In this document: in pieces, positions 1 through 8,137 of the stretch | How positions within the stretch are numbered: position 1 is the stretch's first letter | How the letters are laid out: each line of letters begins with the position of its first letter | DNA from: Sinorhizobium alkalisoli | GTDB lineage: Bacteria; Pseudomonadota; Alphaproteobacteria; Rhizobiales; Rhizobiaceae | Length of the DNA stretch: 64,000 bases | Direction of reading: 5' to 3' | Assembly: GCF_008932245.1 (NCBI RefSeq) | Contig: NZ_CP034909.1 | Span: 2,356,001-2,420,000 of the forward strand | The notes under the pieces: model-generated | Databases searched by the model: none | Seen by the model: only the letters and a program-made list of their open reading frames with translations | What the model was told of the DNA's origin: nothing | Position numbers and translations under genes: made by a program

Positions 1-142
1 GAACCGGGTCAGAAGGCGGAGCCGCCAGCTCTGCATGTCGCTACTCCTTATGATCGATAAAGGCGACAGCCGCGCTGTAGAGGTTCGGGATAATTCTTTC
101 AAATGATTTCCCTGATCCCGAATATGCGCTAGACGGGGGGTA

Positions 143-1063
143 ATGTTCAAACTCGCGCATATTTCCGACGTTCACCTCGGGCCGTTGCCGGAGCTTACCC
201 TGCGCGAACTCGCCTCGAAAAGAATCACCGGCTTCGTCAACTGGCACAGAAACCGAGCGCGCCACCTTTTCCCCGGCACGCTCGCGTGCCTGATGGAGGA
301 CATGGAGAGCCGCCGACCGGATCATCTGGCGATCACCGGCGATCTCGTGAATCTCGCCTCCTCGCTTGAGATCAAGGCGGTGACCGAATGGCTCGCGGAA
401 GCCGGCGATCCCAAAGACGTCTCCGTCGTGCCTGGCAACCACGACGCCTATGTGCCGGGCGCCTACGAGCGGATGTCCCGTGCCTGGTATCCTTATATGC
501 GCGGCGACGTCGGTCCAACCGGATGGGCGAAGGAGCATTCCTGCTTCCCCTATATGCGCGTGCGCGGCCAGGTCGCGCTCATCGGCTGCTCGACGGCCGT
601 CGCCACGCCCCCCTTCGCGGCAAGCGGCTATTTCGGGCCGCATCAGGCGCGCGCCACGGTCAATCTGCTGCGCGCGGCCGGCGAGGCCGGGCTCTTCCGG
701 GTCATCATGATCCATCATCCGCCGATCCGCGGCGCAACCTCGATGCACAAGCGCATGATCGGCATCCGCCGTTTCGCCGCGACGATTTCGTCCGGTGGAG
801 TGGAACTGGTGTTGCATGGCCACACCCATCTCAACACGGTTCATTGGCTGAAGGGACATGCAGGGCCGGTGCCGGTGGTCGGAATCTCATCGGCCTCCCA
901 GGCGCCGGGCGGCAGCAAGCCCGTCGCCGCCTACAATCTCTTCACGATCGCAGGTGCGCCTGACAAATGGCAGGTGACGCGCGAGCGCTTCGCGCTCAAT
1001 GCCGACGCGACCGCTACCACCCTTGCCGAAACGACGCATTTTTATGGCCAGCCTGTCGAATAA
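143..1063 (+). CDS. Calcineurin-like metallophosphoesterase
   Basis: A 306-residue protein of the calcineurin-like phosphoesterase family, probably a cytoplasmic phosphodiesterase or phosphatase with two metal ions; the substrate cannot be told. The metal-binding motifs are in family order: DVH (residues 9-11), GDLVN (66-70), GNHD (98-101), MIHHPP (about 189-194) and HGHTH (225-229). No signal peptide or membrane segment is visible. The ATG at 143 follows a G-rich Shine-Dalgarno stretch a few bases upstream. It stands about 100 bp before the TPR gene on the same strand. The family is certain, the role is not. Confidence 0.9.
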   Translation: MFKLAHISDVHLGPLPELTLRELASKRITGFVNWHRNRARHLFPGTLACLMEDMESRRPDHLAITGDLVNLASSLEIKAVTEWLAEAGDPKDVSVVPGNHDAYVPGAYERMSRAWYPYMRGDVGPTGWAKEHSCFPYMRVRGQVALIGCSTAVATPPFAASGYFGPHQARATVNLLRAAGEAGLFRVIMIHHPPIRGATSMHKRMIGIRRFAATISSGGVELVLHGHTHLNTVHWLKGHAGPVPVVGISSASQAPGGSKPVAAYNLFTIAGAPDKWQVTRERFALNADATATTLAETTHFYGQPVE

Positions 1064-1170
1064 ACGGCGAGTCTTGCGCGTCTTATTCGCGTTCGGTTCG
1101 GATCAGCCAGCCGCCGGGGGATGTCCGGTTCGGCTGGGTCACCGATCACCGATCTTCACAGGAGACAGGC

Positions 1171-1719
1171 ATGACGAACCGCAAAATCATTCTCTTCGCC
1201 TCCGCAGTCTTGACGGCCTCGGTAGCGAGCCACGCGGCGATGGCCGTCGGCGATGACACCAGCGAGCCGCCGAAGAAGACCAAGACGACCACCCAATGCA
1301 CGAACGGCAAGGTCTGGGACGCCAAGCAGAACAAATGCGTCGAAGCGAAGAAGAGCAGCCTCGATGACGATATATTGTTCGATGCGGCGCGCGAACTCGC
1401 CTATGCCGGCCAATACGAGAATGCCATCAAGGTTCTCGGCGCCATGAAGGAGCAGCACAGCGCCCGCGTCTTCAACTATCTCGGCTATGCCAACCGTAAG
1501 GCCGGCCGTATGGAACTCGGCATGCAATATTACAAGCGCGCTCTTCAGGCGGACGGAAATTACATCCTTGCCCGCTCCTATATGGGGCAGGCGCTGGTCG
1601 AGCAGGGCCGGATCGAGGAAGCGAAATTGCAGCTCGTCGAGATTCGCGATCGCGGCGGCGAAAACACCTGGGCCTACAGGGCATTGCTGCAATCGCTCGG
1701 AGGTCTCCGCCACTACTGA
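1171..1719 (+). CDS. Secreted TPR-repeat protein
   Basis: A 182-residue protein with a Sec-type signal peptide (basic MTNRK start, hydrophobic core, cleavage probably after SHAAMA), so likely periplasmic. After it comes a short segment with two cysteines about 13 residues apart (CTNGKVWDAKQNKC), then tetratricopeptide-like helices (YAGQYENAIKVLG, YLGYANRKAGRMELGMQYYKRAL, ARSYMGQALVEQGRIEEAKLQL). TPRs normally mediate protein-protein contacts. The ATG at 1171 is chosen because GGAG lies just upstream and the signal peptide starts there; the reading frame stays open upstream but that part looks non-coding. It lies about 200 bp ahead of the sigma factor gene. Confidence 0.8.
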   Translation: MTNRKIILFASAVLTASVASHAAMAVGDDTSEPPKKTKTTTQCTNGKVWDAKQNKCVEAKKSSLDDDILFDAARELAYAGQYENAIKVLGAMKEQHSARVFNYLGYANRKAGRMELGMQYYKRALQADGNYILARSYMGQALVEQGRIEEAKLQLVEIRDRGGENTWAYRALLQSLGGLRHY

Positions 1720-1918
1720 AGCGCGTGGCTGCGCGCCTTTCCTCGGACAGGTAACCCGCTGTCGGAGGCGCAGAACGGCTATTGGATGGGCCCGAAGCGC
1801 AAAAACCTCTTTGCGTTCCGGCTCTTCCCTTGCAGACTTCGGATCGTGTTTCATATCATGGGCCGTGGGTTCGCGTGGCGAGCAGGCCCCCGATCCGGCA
1901 TGTCTCATTGGAAGAGTA

Positions 1919-2437
1919 ATGCGCCAAGCGGTTGAGATGAAGGACTTCAGACGGGATTTGGTCAGCCTGCTGCCCAAATTGCGTCGCTTCGCGATGACGC
2001 TGACACGCGACGTCAATGATGCCGACGACCTTCTTCAGGAGGTCTGCGAGCGCGCGATCACGCGCAGCCATCTTTGGAACGGAGAGGGTCGGCTGGCGAG
2101 CTGGGTCTACGCCATGACCCGCAATCTTTGGGTCGACGAGATCCGCAAGCGCAAGGTCCGCAGCGGGGGCGACATGACCGATTTTCTGGGTTCTGCCGAA
2201 CTCAACGTCGAAGCGACCGCCGAGAAGGCGGTCTATGTCAATCAGTTGCATAGGATGATCCTCTCCATGCCGGAGGGATTGGCAAGCGTGTTCCTGCTGG
2301 TAAACGTCGAAGGCTACAGCTACCGGGAAGCGGCGGACATACTCGCGATCCCCGTCGGTACGGTCATGAGCAGATTGTCGACGGCGCGCCTCAGGCTTGC
2401 GGCAATGCTGTCCGAAGATGCGGAAAGGAGGGCATGA
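1919..2437 (+). CDS. ECF-type RNA polymerase sigma factor
   Basis: A 172-residue group IV (extracytoplasmic function) sigma factor. Region 2 is recognisable from DADDLLQEVCERA and WVYAMTRNLWVDEIRKRK; region 4 from MPEGLASVFLLVNVEGYSYREAADIL followed by the helix-turn-helix IPVGTVMSRLSTARLRL. It directs RNA polymerase to a small stress regulon. The anti-sigma gene starts 3 bp after its stop codon, so the two are translationally coupled. ATG 1919 has GGAAG just upstream; ATG 1937 is an alternative. In S. meliloti the locus near leuA carries one of the RpoE paralogues (probably RpoE3), but I assign no symbol. The 198 bp before it holds no gene that I can see. Confidence 0.92.
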   Translation: MRQAVEMKDFRRDLVSLLPKLRRFAMTLTRDVNDADDLLQEVCERAITRSHLWNGEGRLASWVYAMTRNLWVDEIRKRKVRSGGDMTDFLGSAELNVEATAEKAVYVNQLHRMILSMPEGLASVFLLVNVEGYSYREAADILAIPVGTVMSRLSTARLRLAAMLSEDAERRA

Positions 2438-2440
2438 GCG

Positions 2441-3268
2441 TTGCAGGAGACGAAAGGACTCGCGCTCGAAGTGCGGCTCTCGGCCTATATCGACGGCGAG
2501 ATCGGCGAAGCGGAGAAGACGGAGCTCGATAGCTTGCTGGCGCAGGACGACGACGCGAGGGCTCTGCTTGAGCGCCTGAAAGCAGGCAGCACCTTCGGCA
2601 ACAGGGCCTTCGAGGATTTCCTCCACGATCCCGTGCCTCTGGCTCTGGTCCGCCAGATCAAGCAAGGCCCCGGGATCACGCCGCGTTTCGAGCGGGTCGC
2701 AACGGCGAACCTTCCGAAAAGAAGCCTGCGCATCTGGCCGCGCCTTGCCGTCGCCGCCGTTGCGCTGTTCTTCCTCGGCAGCGTCGGCGGTTTCATTCTT
2801 GGCAGTGCCGGCAACATCGTCGATCCCGCCCCCGAGGCGGCCGATCGCTCGTGGATCGGCGAGGTCGCAGAGTATCACGCCATCTATTCGCGCCAGAAAA
2901 AGCACCTTGTCGAGGTACCGGCCTCGCAGGCAGCAGAGATCCAAAGCTGGCTCTCCTCAAGCGTCGGCGTTGCCTTCCGCATCCCCGATCTCACGCGCAA
3001 GGGACTGACCTTCGAAGGTGCCCGCTTGCTTGTCGCCAACGGCAGACCCGTCGCCCAACTGATGTACCGCGATCGCGAAAGCGAAATCGTCGCCATCTGT
3101 TTCCTGAAGAACGGCGGCGGCGGGAAACCGGATCAATTCAGAGAGACGATCCGCGGCGATCTAAGCCTCGTCTCCTGGCAGCGAAACAACGCTTCCTTCG
3201 TCGTGGTGGGACCGTCATCGGATGCCGGCCTGCAGGATCTCGCCCAGATGGTGGCGGCGGCCATATGA
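2441..3268 (+). CDS. Membrane-anchored anti-sigma factor
   Basis: A 275-residue protein that should hold the adjacent ECF sigma factor inactive at the inner membrane. The N-terminal part (1-70) is a small helical anti-sigma-like domain (LSAYIDGEIGEAEKTELDSLL). One transmembrane helix lies at about 100-122 (LAVAAVALFFLGSVGGFIL), with a periplasmic domain of about 150 residues after it. The zinc-binding HxxxCxxC motif of the ZAS anti-sigma group is absent. Translation apparently starts at TTG 2441, behind a strong AAGGAGGG inside the end of the sigma gene; no in-frame ATG fits. The gene ends at a large inverted repeat facing leuA. Confidence 0.85.
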   Translation: MQETKGLALEVRLSAYIDGEIGEAEKTELDSLLAQDDDARALLERLKAGSTFGNRAFEDFLHDPVPLALVRQIKQGPGITPRFERVATANLPKRSLRIWPRLAVAAVALFFLGSVGGFILGSAGNIVDPAPEAADRSWIGEVAEYHAIYSRQKKHLVEVPASQAAEIQSWLSSSVGVAFRIPDLTRKGLTFEGARLLVANGRPVAQLMYRDRESEIVAICFLKNGGGGKPDQFRETIRGDLSLVSWQRNNASFVVVGPSSDAGLQDLAQMVAAAI

Positions 3269-3306
3269 CGGGGCAGTCCCCCTCTGAACAGAGGGGGACT
3301 GCCCCG
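3269..3306. terminator. Perfect 18-bp inverted repeat between convergent genes
   Basis: Two 18-bp arms (CGGGGCAGTCCCCCTCTG and its exact complement) are separated by only AA. The repeat starts right after the anti-sigma stop codon and ends 5 bp before the leuA stop codon. A bidirectional terminator is the obvious role, although neither side has a U-run. A repeat-family member or cruciform is the alternative. Confidence 0.6.
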
Positions 3307-3311
3307 GAAGG

Positions 3312-5021
3312 CTACTTCCCCATCGTCTCCAGCACACGGTTGGCGGCCGAAACGATCGCTTCGAGCGAGGCGGCGACGATATTGGTGTTGACGCCGACGC
3401 CGAACAGCGTGCCCCCCGGATATTCGACTTCCACATAGGCGATCGCCGCGGCGTTCGAGCCGTGCTGCAGCGAGTGTTCGGAATAGTCTGCCACCGAGAG
3501 CTCGATGCCGAGATAGATCGACAGGGCATTGATGAAGCCGTCGATCGGGCCCGTGCCCTTGCCCTCGATCCGCCTGGCCTCGCCCCTGTCGGTGATCTCG
3601 GCGGCAACGACGCGCAGTCCCTTGTGTTCGCTCACCGGATAGGTGTGGTGATCGATGAATTTGAGCCGCGCGCCGGGCTGCTCCACGTAATCTTCTATGA
3701 AGCGCTGATGGATCCGCTTCGACGGCAGTTCCTTGCCCTCCTCGTCGGTAATGCGCTGGATGTCCTCGCGGAACTCTATCTGGAGTTTCCGCGGCAGATT
3801 GATGCCATAGTCCTCCTGCAGGATATAGGCGATGCCGCCCTTGCCCGACTGCGAGTTGATGCGGATGATGGCCTCGTAGCTGCGCCCGACGTCGCGCGGG
3901 TCGATCGGCAGATAGGGCACTTCCCAGAGCGTCTTGTTTGCCTGCTTCAGCGCCTTCATGCCCTTGTTGATGGCGTCCTGGTGCGAACCGGAGAAGGCGG
4001 TGTAGACCAGCTCGCCGACGTAAGGGTGGCGTTCCGGAATGACCATCTGGTTGGAATATTCGTAGACTTCCTTGATGCGCTCGATATCCGAGCAGTCGAG
4101 CTTCGGATCGACGCCCTGTGTGAACATGTTGAGCGCCAGCGTCACCACGTCGACATTGCCGGTGCGCTCGCCATTGCCGAAAAGCGTACCCTCGACGCGA
4201 TCCGCGCCGGCCATCAGGCCGAGCTCGGTGGCGGCGATACCGGTGCCGCGATCGTTGTGCGGATGCAGGGAGATGATCAGGTTCTCTCGGTTGTCGAGAT
4301 TGCGGCACATCCATTCGATCTGGTCGGCATAGATGTTCGGCGTCGCCATTTCGACCGTCGACGGCAGATTGATGATGAGCTTGTTGTCCGGCGTCGGCCC
4401 GATGATCTCGGTAACGGCGTTGCAGATCTCCAGCGCCACTTCGAGTTCCGTACCGGTGAAGCTCTCAGGCGAATATTGGAAGCGGTAGCCGCCTCCCGCC
4501 TTTGCCGCCATGTCGGTGATCATCTTGGCGGCATCGGTGGCGATCTGCTTGATGCCGGAGACGTCCCTGGCGAAGACGACGCGACGCTGCAGCTCGCTTG
4601 TCGAATTATAAAAGTGGACGATCGGATTGCGGGCGCCCTCGAGCGCCTCGAAAGTGCGCGTGATCAGCTCCGGCCGGCACTGCACCAGCACCTGCAGCGA
4701 CACGTCCTCCGGCACATTACTTTCCTCGACACACCAGCGGGCGAAGTCGAAATCCGTCTGTGAGGCGGAAGGGAAGCCGATCTCGATCTCCTTGAAGCCC
4801 ATGTCCAGGAGCAGGTGGAACATCCGCGCCTTGCGGTCGTGCCCCATCGGATCGACGAGCGCCTGGTTGCCGTCGCGCAGGTCGACCGAACACCAGATCG
4901 GCGCCTTGGCGATCGTCTTGGATGGCCAGGTGCGGTCCGGCAGCGCCACCTGCGGATAGGGCTGATATTTCAACGCGGCCTCGGGCATGCCTTGCTTGAC
5001 GGGATGCGATTTCAAGATCAT
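3312..5021 (-). CDS. leuA: 2-isopropylmalate synthase
   Basis: A 569-residue alpha-isopropylmalate synthase, which condenses acetyl-CoA with 2-ketoisovalerate in the first committed step of leucine synthesis (cytoplasm). The catalytic TIM barrel shows CSVDLRDGNQAL (about 44-55; metal and catalytic residues), HPHNDRGTG and NGERTGNVD. The C-terminal part (YPVSEHKGLRVVAAEI, then GPIDGFINAL and GVGVNTNIVAASLEAI) is the LeuA regulatory domain, which binds leucine in characterised homologues. Length and sequence fit the long LeuA type seen in rhizobia and actinobacteria. An upstream leader peptide with consecutive Leu codons (5192-5317, same strand) suggests control by leucine supply as well. Confidence 0.97.
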   Translation of the reverse strand: MILKSHPVKQGMPEAALKYQPYPQVALPDRTWPSKTIAKAPIWCSVDLRDGNQALVDPMGHDRKARMFHLLLDMGFKEIEIGFPSASQTDFDFARWCVEESNVPEDVSLQVLVQCRPELITRTFEALEGARNPIVHFYNSTSELQRRVVFARDVSGIKQIATDAAKMITDMAAKAGGGYRFQYSPESFTGTELEVALEICNAVTEIIGPTPDNKLIINLPSTVEMATPNIYADQIEWMCRNLDNRENLIISLHPHNDRGTGIAATELGLMAGADRVEGTLFGNGERTGNVDVVTLALNMFTQGVDPKLDCSDIERIKEVYEYSNQMVIPERHPYVGELVYTAFSGSHQDAINKGMKALKQANKTLWEVPYLPIDPRDVGRSYEAIIRINSQSGKGGIAYILQEDYGINLPRKLQIEFREDIQRITDEEGKELPSKRIHQRFIEDYVEQPGARLKFIDHHTYPVSEHKGLRVVAAEITDRGEARRIEGKGTGPIDGFINALSIYLGIELSVADYSEHSLQHGSNAAAIAYVEVEYPGGTLFGVGVNTNIVAASLEAIVSAANRVLETMGK

Positions 5022-5147
5022 GTGCAGCTTCTCTTCGTCACTGGAGCGTCGCTTGCCGCATGCAATAGCCGATCGCCGGAATTATTGCGATGGCTGATGC
5101 TCGCCGGAGCGCGCCTGTTTTAACTGTTGTTTGCAGCTTGGGATTTC

Positions 5148-5193
5148 GAGGAGCGATCCGCCGGCAGGGCTTTTCGGCCGCCGGGCGCTCCTC
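5148..5193 (-). promoter_or_regulatory. Hairpin downstream of the leuA leader ORF
   Basis: On the minus strand GAGGAGCG pairs with CGCTCCTC across a GC-rich loop that can itself fold. The 5' arm overlaps the leader stop codon (5192-5194), so a ribosome stalled at the Leu codons just upstream would change the fold. No clear U-run follows, so it may not be a plain intrinsic terminator. It could instead act through Rho or on leuA translation. Confidence 0.45.
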
Positions 5194-5317
5194 ACCGGAC
5201 CCGGCAACCGCGCGTAAGGCCGAGAAGAAGAAGCGAGGCGAAGGCGCGCACGGAAGCGCGATTGTTATCGCGTCCGGAGAAGATCGCTGCGATCCTGTGT
5301 GCTTTCGCCTGGGTCAT
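5192..5317 (-). CDS. leuL: leuA leader peptide (predicted attenuator ORF)
   Basis: A 41-codon ORF upstream of leuA and on the same strand. Codons 29-34 encode SLLLLGL without the serine: four Leu codons in a row, then Gly, then Leu. The coding segment ends in a hairpin arm. Consecutive codons for the pathway's end product in a short ORF before a biosynthetic gene are the hallmark of ribosome-mediated attenuation. The ATG at 5317 has no Shine-Dalgarno but lies 7 bp after a TATAGG -10-like box, so the RNA may begin at or near the AUG. The symbol leuL is used by analogy with enteric bacteria. Confidence 0.7.
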   Translation of the reverse strand: MTQAKAHRIAAIFSGRDNNRASVRAFASLLLLGLTRGCRVR

Positions 5318-5324
5318 GCAAGTG

Positions 5325-5353
5325 CCTATACACGGGCCGACGCTGTGGGGCAA
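5325..5353 (-). promoter_or_regulatory. Predicted sigma-70-type promoter of leuL-leuA
   Basis: On the minus strand, a TTGCCC -35 box (5348-5353), a 17-bp spacer and a TATAGG -10 box (5325-5330). The expected start point falls at or within about two bases of the leader ATG at 5317. Confidence 0.55.
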
Positions 5354-5410
5354 GAGGAGAAGCAGATTGCGTGCCGTACTGAATGTAAGTCTTGGCTGGT
5401 TCAGACCTAG

Positions 5411-5510
5411 TCCTCTCCCCGCCGGCGCGGAGAGGGACTTGGAGGATGCCGCGAGTCTCCTTCGCCCGCCTGCGGGGAGAAGGTGGCCGGTAGGCCGGAT
5501 GAGGGGCGAT
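5411..5510. repeat. RIME-like intergenic mosaic repeat
   Basis: Palindromic blocks (CTCTCCCCGC...GCGGAGAGG, then CTCCTTCGCCCGCCTGCGGGGAGAAGG) are followed by GGCCGGATGAGGGGC. This is the usual form of rhizobium-specific intergenic mosaic elements. It lies between the leuA promoter and the clpP stop codon. A relative lies at 51567-51740. No gene is visible in this stretch. Confidence 0.65.
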
Positions 5511-5541
5511 CGCTTGCTCTAAGGCCGGGAGGCGCTCGTCA

Positions 5542-6132
5542 TCAGATTTCAGTGACGGAGGTGATGATCCGCGAAACGAGCCCGTAGGCCTTCGCTTCGT
5601 CCGCTCCGAGCCAGTAGTCGCGATCGGTGTCCTTGGCGATCTTTTCGACCGGCTGGCCGGTCGCTTCCGAGAAGATTCGGTTGAGGCGCTCGTTCATCTT
5701 GATAATTTCCCGCGCCTGGATCTCGATGTCGGAGGCCATGCCGCGCGTACCGCCGGACGGTTGATGCAGGAGGAAGCGGGTGTTCGGCAGGCACAGGCGG
5801 CGCTCTTTCGGGGCCCCGACATAGATCAGTGCGCCGGCGGAAGCGACCCAGCCAGTGCCGATCGTCCAGACCTTGGGTTTCACGAACTTGATCATGTCGT
5901 GAATGCTGTCGCCCGATTCCACATGGCCGCCCGGCGAATTGATGAAGATGCGAATATCCTCATCGCTGGCCGAGGCCAATGCCACGAGCTGCGAGCAGAC
6001 CTTCAGCGCCAGCTCCTGGGTGACCGTTCCGTAGATGAAAATCGAACGCGACTTGAAAAGGTTCGCCTCCGTTTCCTTGCCGAGCGGCAATTCGGTCTTC
6101 TTCTCTTCCTGGTCGTCGTCGTTCATCCGCAT
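5542..6132 (-). CDS. clpP: ATP-dependent Clp protease proteolytic subunit (paralogue)
   Basis: A 196-residue serine peptidase of family S14, the barrel-forming ClpP subunit that degrades substrates unfolded by ClpA or ClpX. The triad is intact: Ser98 in GWVASAG, His123 in FLLHQPSGG and Asp172 in DTDRDYW, at the same numbers as in E. coli ClpP. The site differs from the usual GQAASMGA, and no clpX is adjacent, so this is probably a second, specialised copy (S. meliloti has a clpP2 near leuA) rather than the housekeeping clpP-clpX gene. The N-terminus is charged ([12 protein letters not shown]), with no long propeptide. Confidence 0.92.
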   Translation of the reverse strand: MRMNDDDQEEKKTELPLGKETEANLFKSRSIFIYGTVTQELALKVCSQLVALASASDEDIRIFINSPGGHVESGDSIHDMIKFVKPKVWTIGTGWVASAGALIYVGAPKERRLCLPNTRFLLHQPSGGTRGMASDIEIQAREIIKMNERLNRIFSEATGQPVEKIAKDTDRDYWLGADEAKAYGLVSRIITSVTEI

Positions 6133-6311
6133 TCTCCGGACTCCTCATGAAATGTCTCAAAGTCAGATAATGCGACTCGACAGCGAAAACAATGCAATGA
6201 AATAGGCGAAGCTGGCTCCGCCCAGCCGGTGCTGCTGCGGTGGGAAATGCGCGAGGGACGACAAATGCTGTATGGACAGGGCGCAAAAGCCCAATAAGAT
6301 CAGCGCGTCAG

Positions 6312-6402
6312 CAATGGTGCGGTCCCTGGTAGAGCCGCGCCCCGCTGACATGAATTTCAGACAGGCGGGCTACCTCCCAGGCCTGCCGACCAGTGGGGAC
6401 CC
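6312..6402 (+). promoter_or_regulatory. Possible cobalamin riboswitch ahead of hupE
   Basis: The leader contains GGTGCGGTCC, then GAGCCGCGCCCCGCTGACATGA, then CCCAGGCCTGCCGACC. These resemble in order the GGTG..TCC, GAGCTGCCCCCGCAACTGTGA and AGCCAGGAGACCTGCC (B12 box) blocks of the cobalamin riboswitch. GGTCCC (6321-6326) can pair with GGGACC just before the hupE start, which would cover its ribosome-binding site. The match is imperfect and the 5' part is unclear, so this is a candidate. Rhizobial hupE genes are known to carry B12 elements. Confidence 0.45.
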
Positions 6403-6404
6403 GA

Positions 6405-6983
6405 ATGAAGAAACAGATCCTTATCGCCGCCGCCGCGCTTGTTGCCTCCGCCGCACCCGCTTTTGCCCACCTCGATCCGACGCTGCACGTCTCGCTGACG
6501 GCCGGTCTGTTGCACCCGTTTTTCGGCGCCGACCATGTCCTTGCGATGCTCGCCGTCGGCCTCTGGGCCGGAGAGATCGGCGGACGGGCACGCTGGGCGG
6601 TACCCGCAACCTTCGTCGCGACCATGGCCGTCGGCTTTGCGCTTGCGGTAATCGGCGTCGGCCTACTCTTTGTCGAACCGACGATCCTCGCCTCCGTGAT
6701 TGCTCTTGGCCTGATGGTGGCGATCGCCGTCCGGCTCTGCGCTGCGAAAGCCGCGGCCATTGTCGCAATCTTTGCGCTGTTCCACGGTCATGCGCATGGG
6801 GGAGAGCTTGGTGCGGCCAGCGCCTGGTCCTTTGCCGCGGGCTTCATCATCGCGACCGCCCTCCTCCACGTCGCCGGTATGGTCTTCGGCATGGCGCTCG
6901 CCAGGCGCTCGGGCGGCGCCAGCCTCGCCCGCCTGCTCGGCGGAATTACCGCGCTTGCCGGTGCAGCCCTGATGCTCGGATGA
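6405..6983 (+). CDS. hupE: HupE/UreJ family nickel/cobalt transporter
   Basis: A 192-residue polytopic inner-membrane protein of the HupE/UreJ family, secondary transporters for nickel or cobalt. A signal-like N-terminus (MKKQILIAAAALVASAAPAFA) precedes about six hydrophobic helices. The family metal motif HPFFGADH is in the first helix after it, and a second His cluster, FHGHAHG, lies mid-protein. ATG 6405 is chosen over GTG 6393 because it starts a proper signal peptide and GGGGA lies before it. No hydrogenase or urease gene is nearby. With the possible B12 riboswitch, cobalt uptake for cobalamin synthesis is more likely than nickel; that is inference. Confidence 0.85.
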   Translation: MKKQILIAAAALVASAAPAFAHLDPTLHVSLTAGLLHPFFGADHVLAMLAVGLWAGEIGGRARWAVPATFVATMAVGFALAVIGVGLLFVEPTILASVIALGLMVAIAVRLCAAKAAAIVAIFALFHGHAHGGELGAASAWSFAAGFIIATALLHVAGMVFGMALARRSGGASLARLLGGITALAGAALMLG

Positions 6984-7042
6984 GCAAATGAAGAGCGAAG
7001 GGGCGGGTCCATGCCCGGCCGTTCGGGAAAATGGCTGAATGA

Positions 7043-7519
7043 ATGCTGGTGATCCGCCCTGCACTCCCCGAGGAGATCGGCACCCTTGCCGCAATCGGCC
7101 TTTCAGCCTGGCTGAAGGGGATAGCGCCACTCGTGACCGAGACGGTGGCGACCAGGATTGCCGCAACCAATCCTTTCCTGCCGTTTCTGCAAGAACTGGG
7201 GCCACGCGTGGTGGTGGCCGAGATCGGCGGCGCAGCCGCGGGGATCGGTGCATGCGAGTGCAACGACAATACGATCAGCGATATCTGGATCGCGCCGGCC
7301 TTCGAAGGGCGCGGCGCCGGATCGGCCCTGATCGGAGCGCTCGAAGCGCAGATCGCCGGCCGAGGATATGCGGAGGCGCATATTCAGGTTGCCGTCCGGA
7401 ACGAGCGGGCGCTCCAGCTCTATCGCCATCTCGGCTATCGTGAAACCTGGCGGAAGGTGCTGTTCGACCCCATCCTTGAGACCGATCTTGAAAAGGTCGG
7501 TCTCTCCAAGCTTCTCTGA
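7043..7519 (+). CDS. GNAT family N-acetyltransferase
   Basis: A 158-residue GCN5-related acetyltransferase, transferring acetyl from acetyl-CoA to an unknown amine. The fold is visible from the N-terminal IRPALPEEIGTLAAI, the central beta-strand ISDIWIAPAFEGRGAGSALI (the acetyl-CoA pyrophosphate loop, here GRGAGSAL) and the C-terminal VAVRNERALQLYRHLGYRETWRK. It is a free-standing gene about 60 bp after hupE. The substrate cannot be told. Confidence 0.88.
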   Translation: MLVIRPALPEEIGTLAAIGLSAWLKGIAPLVTETVATRIAATNPFLPFLQELGPRVVVAEIGGAAAGIGACECNDNTISDIWIAPAFEGRGAGSALIGALEAQIAGRGYAEAHIQVAVRNERALQLYRHLGYRETWRKVLFDPILETDLEKVGLSKLL

Positions 7520-7543
7520 TCGGTGCGCCTGTTCGGGCGCGCG

Positions 7544-8017
7544 TCACCCGCGGCCGCGATAGGTCGGCACGCCTTGGTCCGGCAGCCAAACGCCTCCAGG
7601 GGGATTGCCGGTCTGCCAGAAGACGTCGATCGGGATGCCGCCGCGCGGGTACCAATAGGCGCCGATCCTGAGCCATTTCGGCGAAAGCAGCGATACCAGC
7701 CGCTTGGCGATTTCCATGGTACAATCCTCATGGAAGGCGCCGTGATTGCGGAAAGAATGCAGGAACAGTTTCAGCGACTTCGACTCGACCAGCCAGCCAT
7801 CCGGCACATAGTCGATGACGATGTGCGCGAAGTCCGGCTGTCCCGTCATCGGGCAGAGCGACGTGAACTCCGGCGCGGTGAAGCGGACGACGAAATCCGT
7901 GCCGGCGTGGCCGCTCGGCACCCTTTCCAGTTCGGCCTCTTCCGGGCTTTGCGGCAGATCTACTTTCGCGCCGAGTTGCGAAAGTCCTGATACGTCCGTC
8001 TTCGTCATTTCCGTCAT
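7544..8017 (-). CDS. queF: NADPH-dependent preQ0 reductase
   Basis: A 157-residue QueF of the short, single-domain type. It reduces 7-cyano-7-deazaguanine (preQ0) to preQ1 in queuosine tRNA modification. The nucleophilic Cys55 lies in [13 protein letters not shown], with the partner Asp62. The QueF signature [15 protein letters not shown] and [12 protein letters not shown] are both present. No other queuosine genes are near. A second possible start is the Met at codon 4. Confidence 0.95.
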   Translation of the reverse strand: MTEMTKTDVSGLSQLGAKVDLPQSPEEAELERVPSGHAGTDFVVRFTAPEFTSLCPMTGQPDFAHIVIDYVPDGWLVESKSLKLFLHSFRNHGAFHEDCTMEIAKRLVSLLSPKWLRIGAYWYPRGGIPIDVFWQTGNPPGGVWLPDQGVPTYRGRG

Positions 8018-8137
8018 GCTCCAATCTGTGATCGAGACGCTGGATGGGGCGCACCGCCCACTCTTCTCCTTAATGCCCCTGAATGATGCCTAACCTATCA
8101 GGCGGCAATTCATAGTGCGACAGCATTGCACGTCCAG

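Noticed and set aside
41..859. 272-codon minus-strand open frame at the window start
   Set aside because: It is opposite the metallophosphoesterase gene, whose catalytic motifs are all present.
1720..1918. Possible autoregulatory ECF promoter before the sigma gene
   Set aside because: I could not find a convincing -35/-10 pair and the group's consensus is not known to me with certainty.
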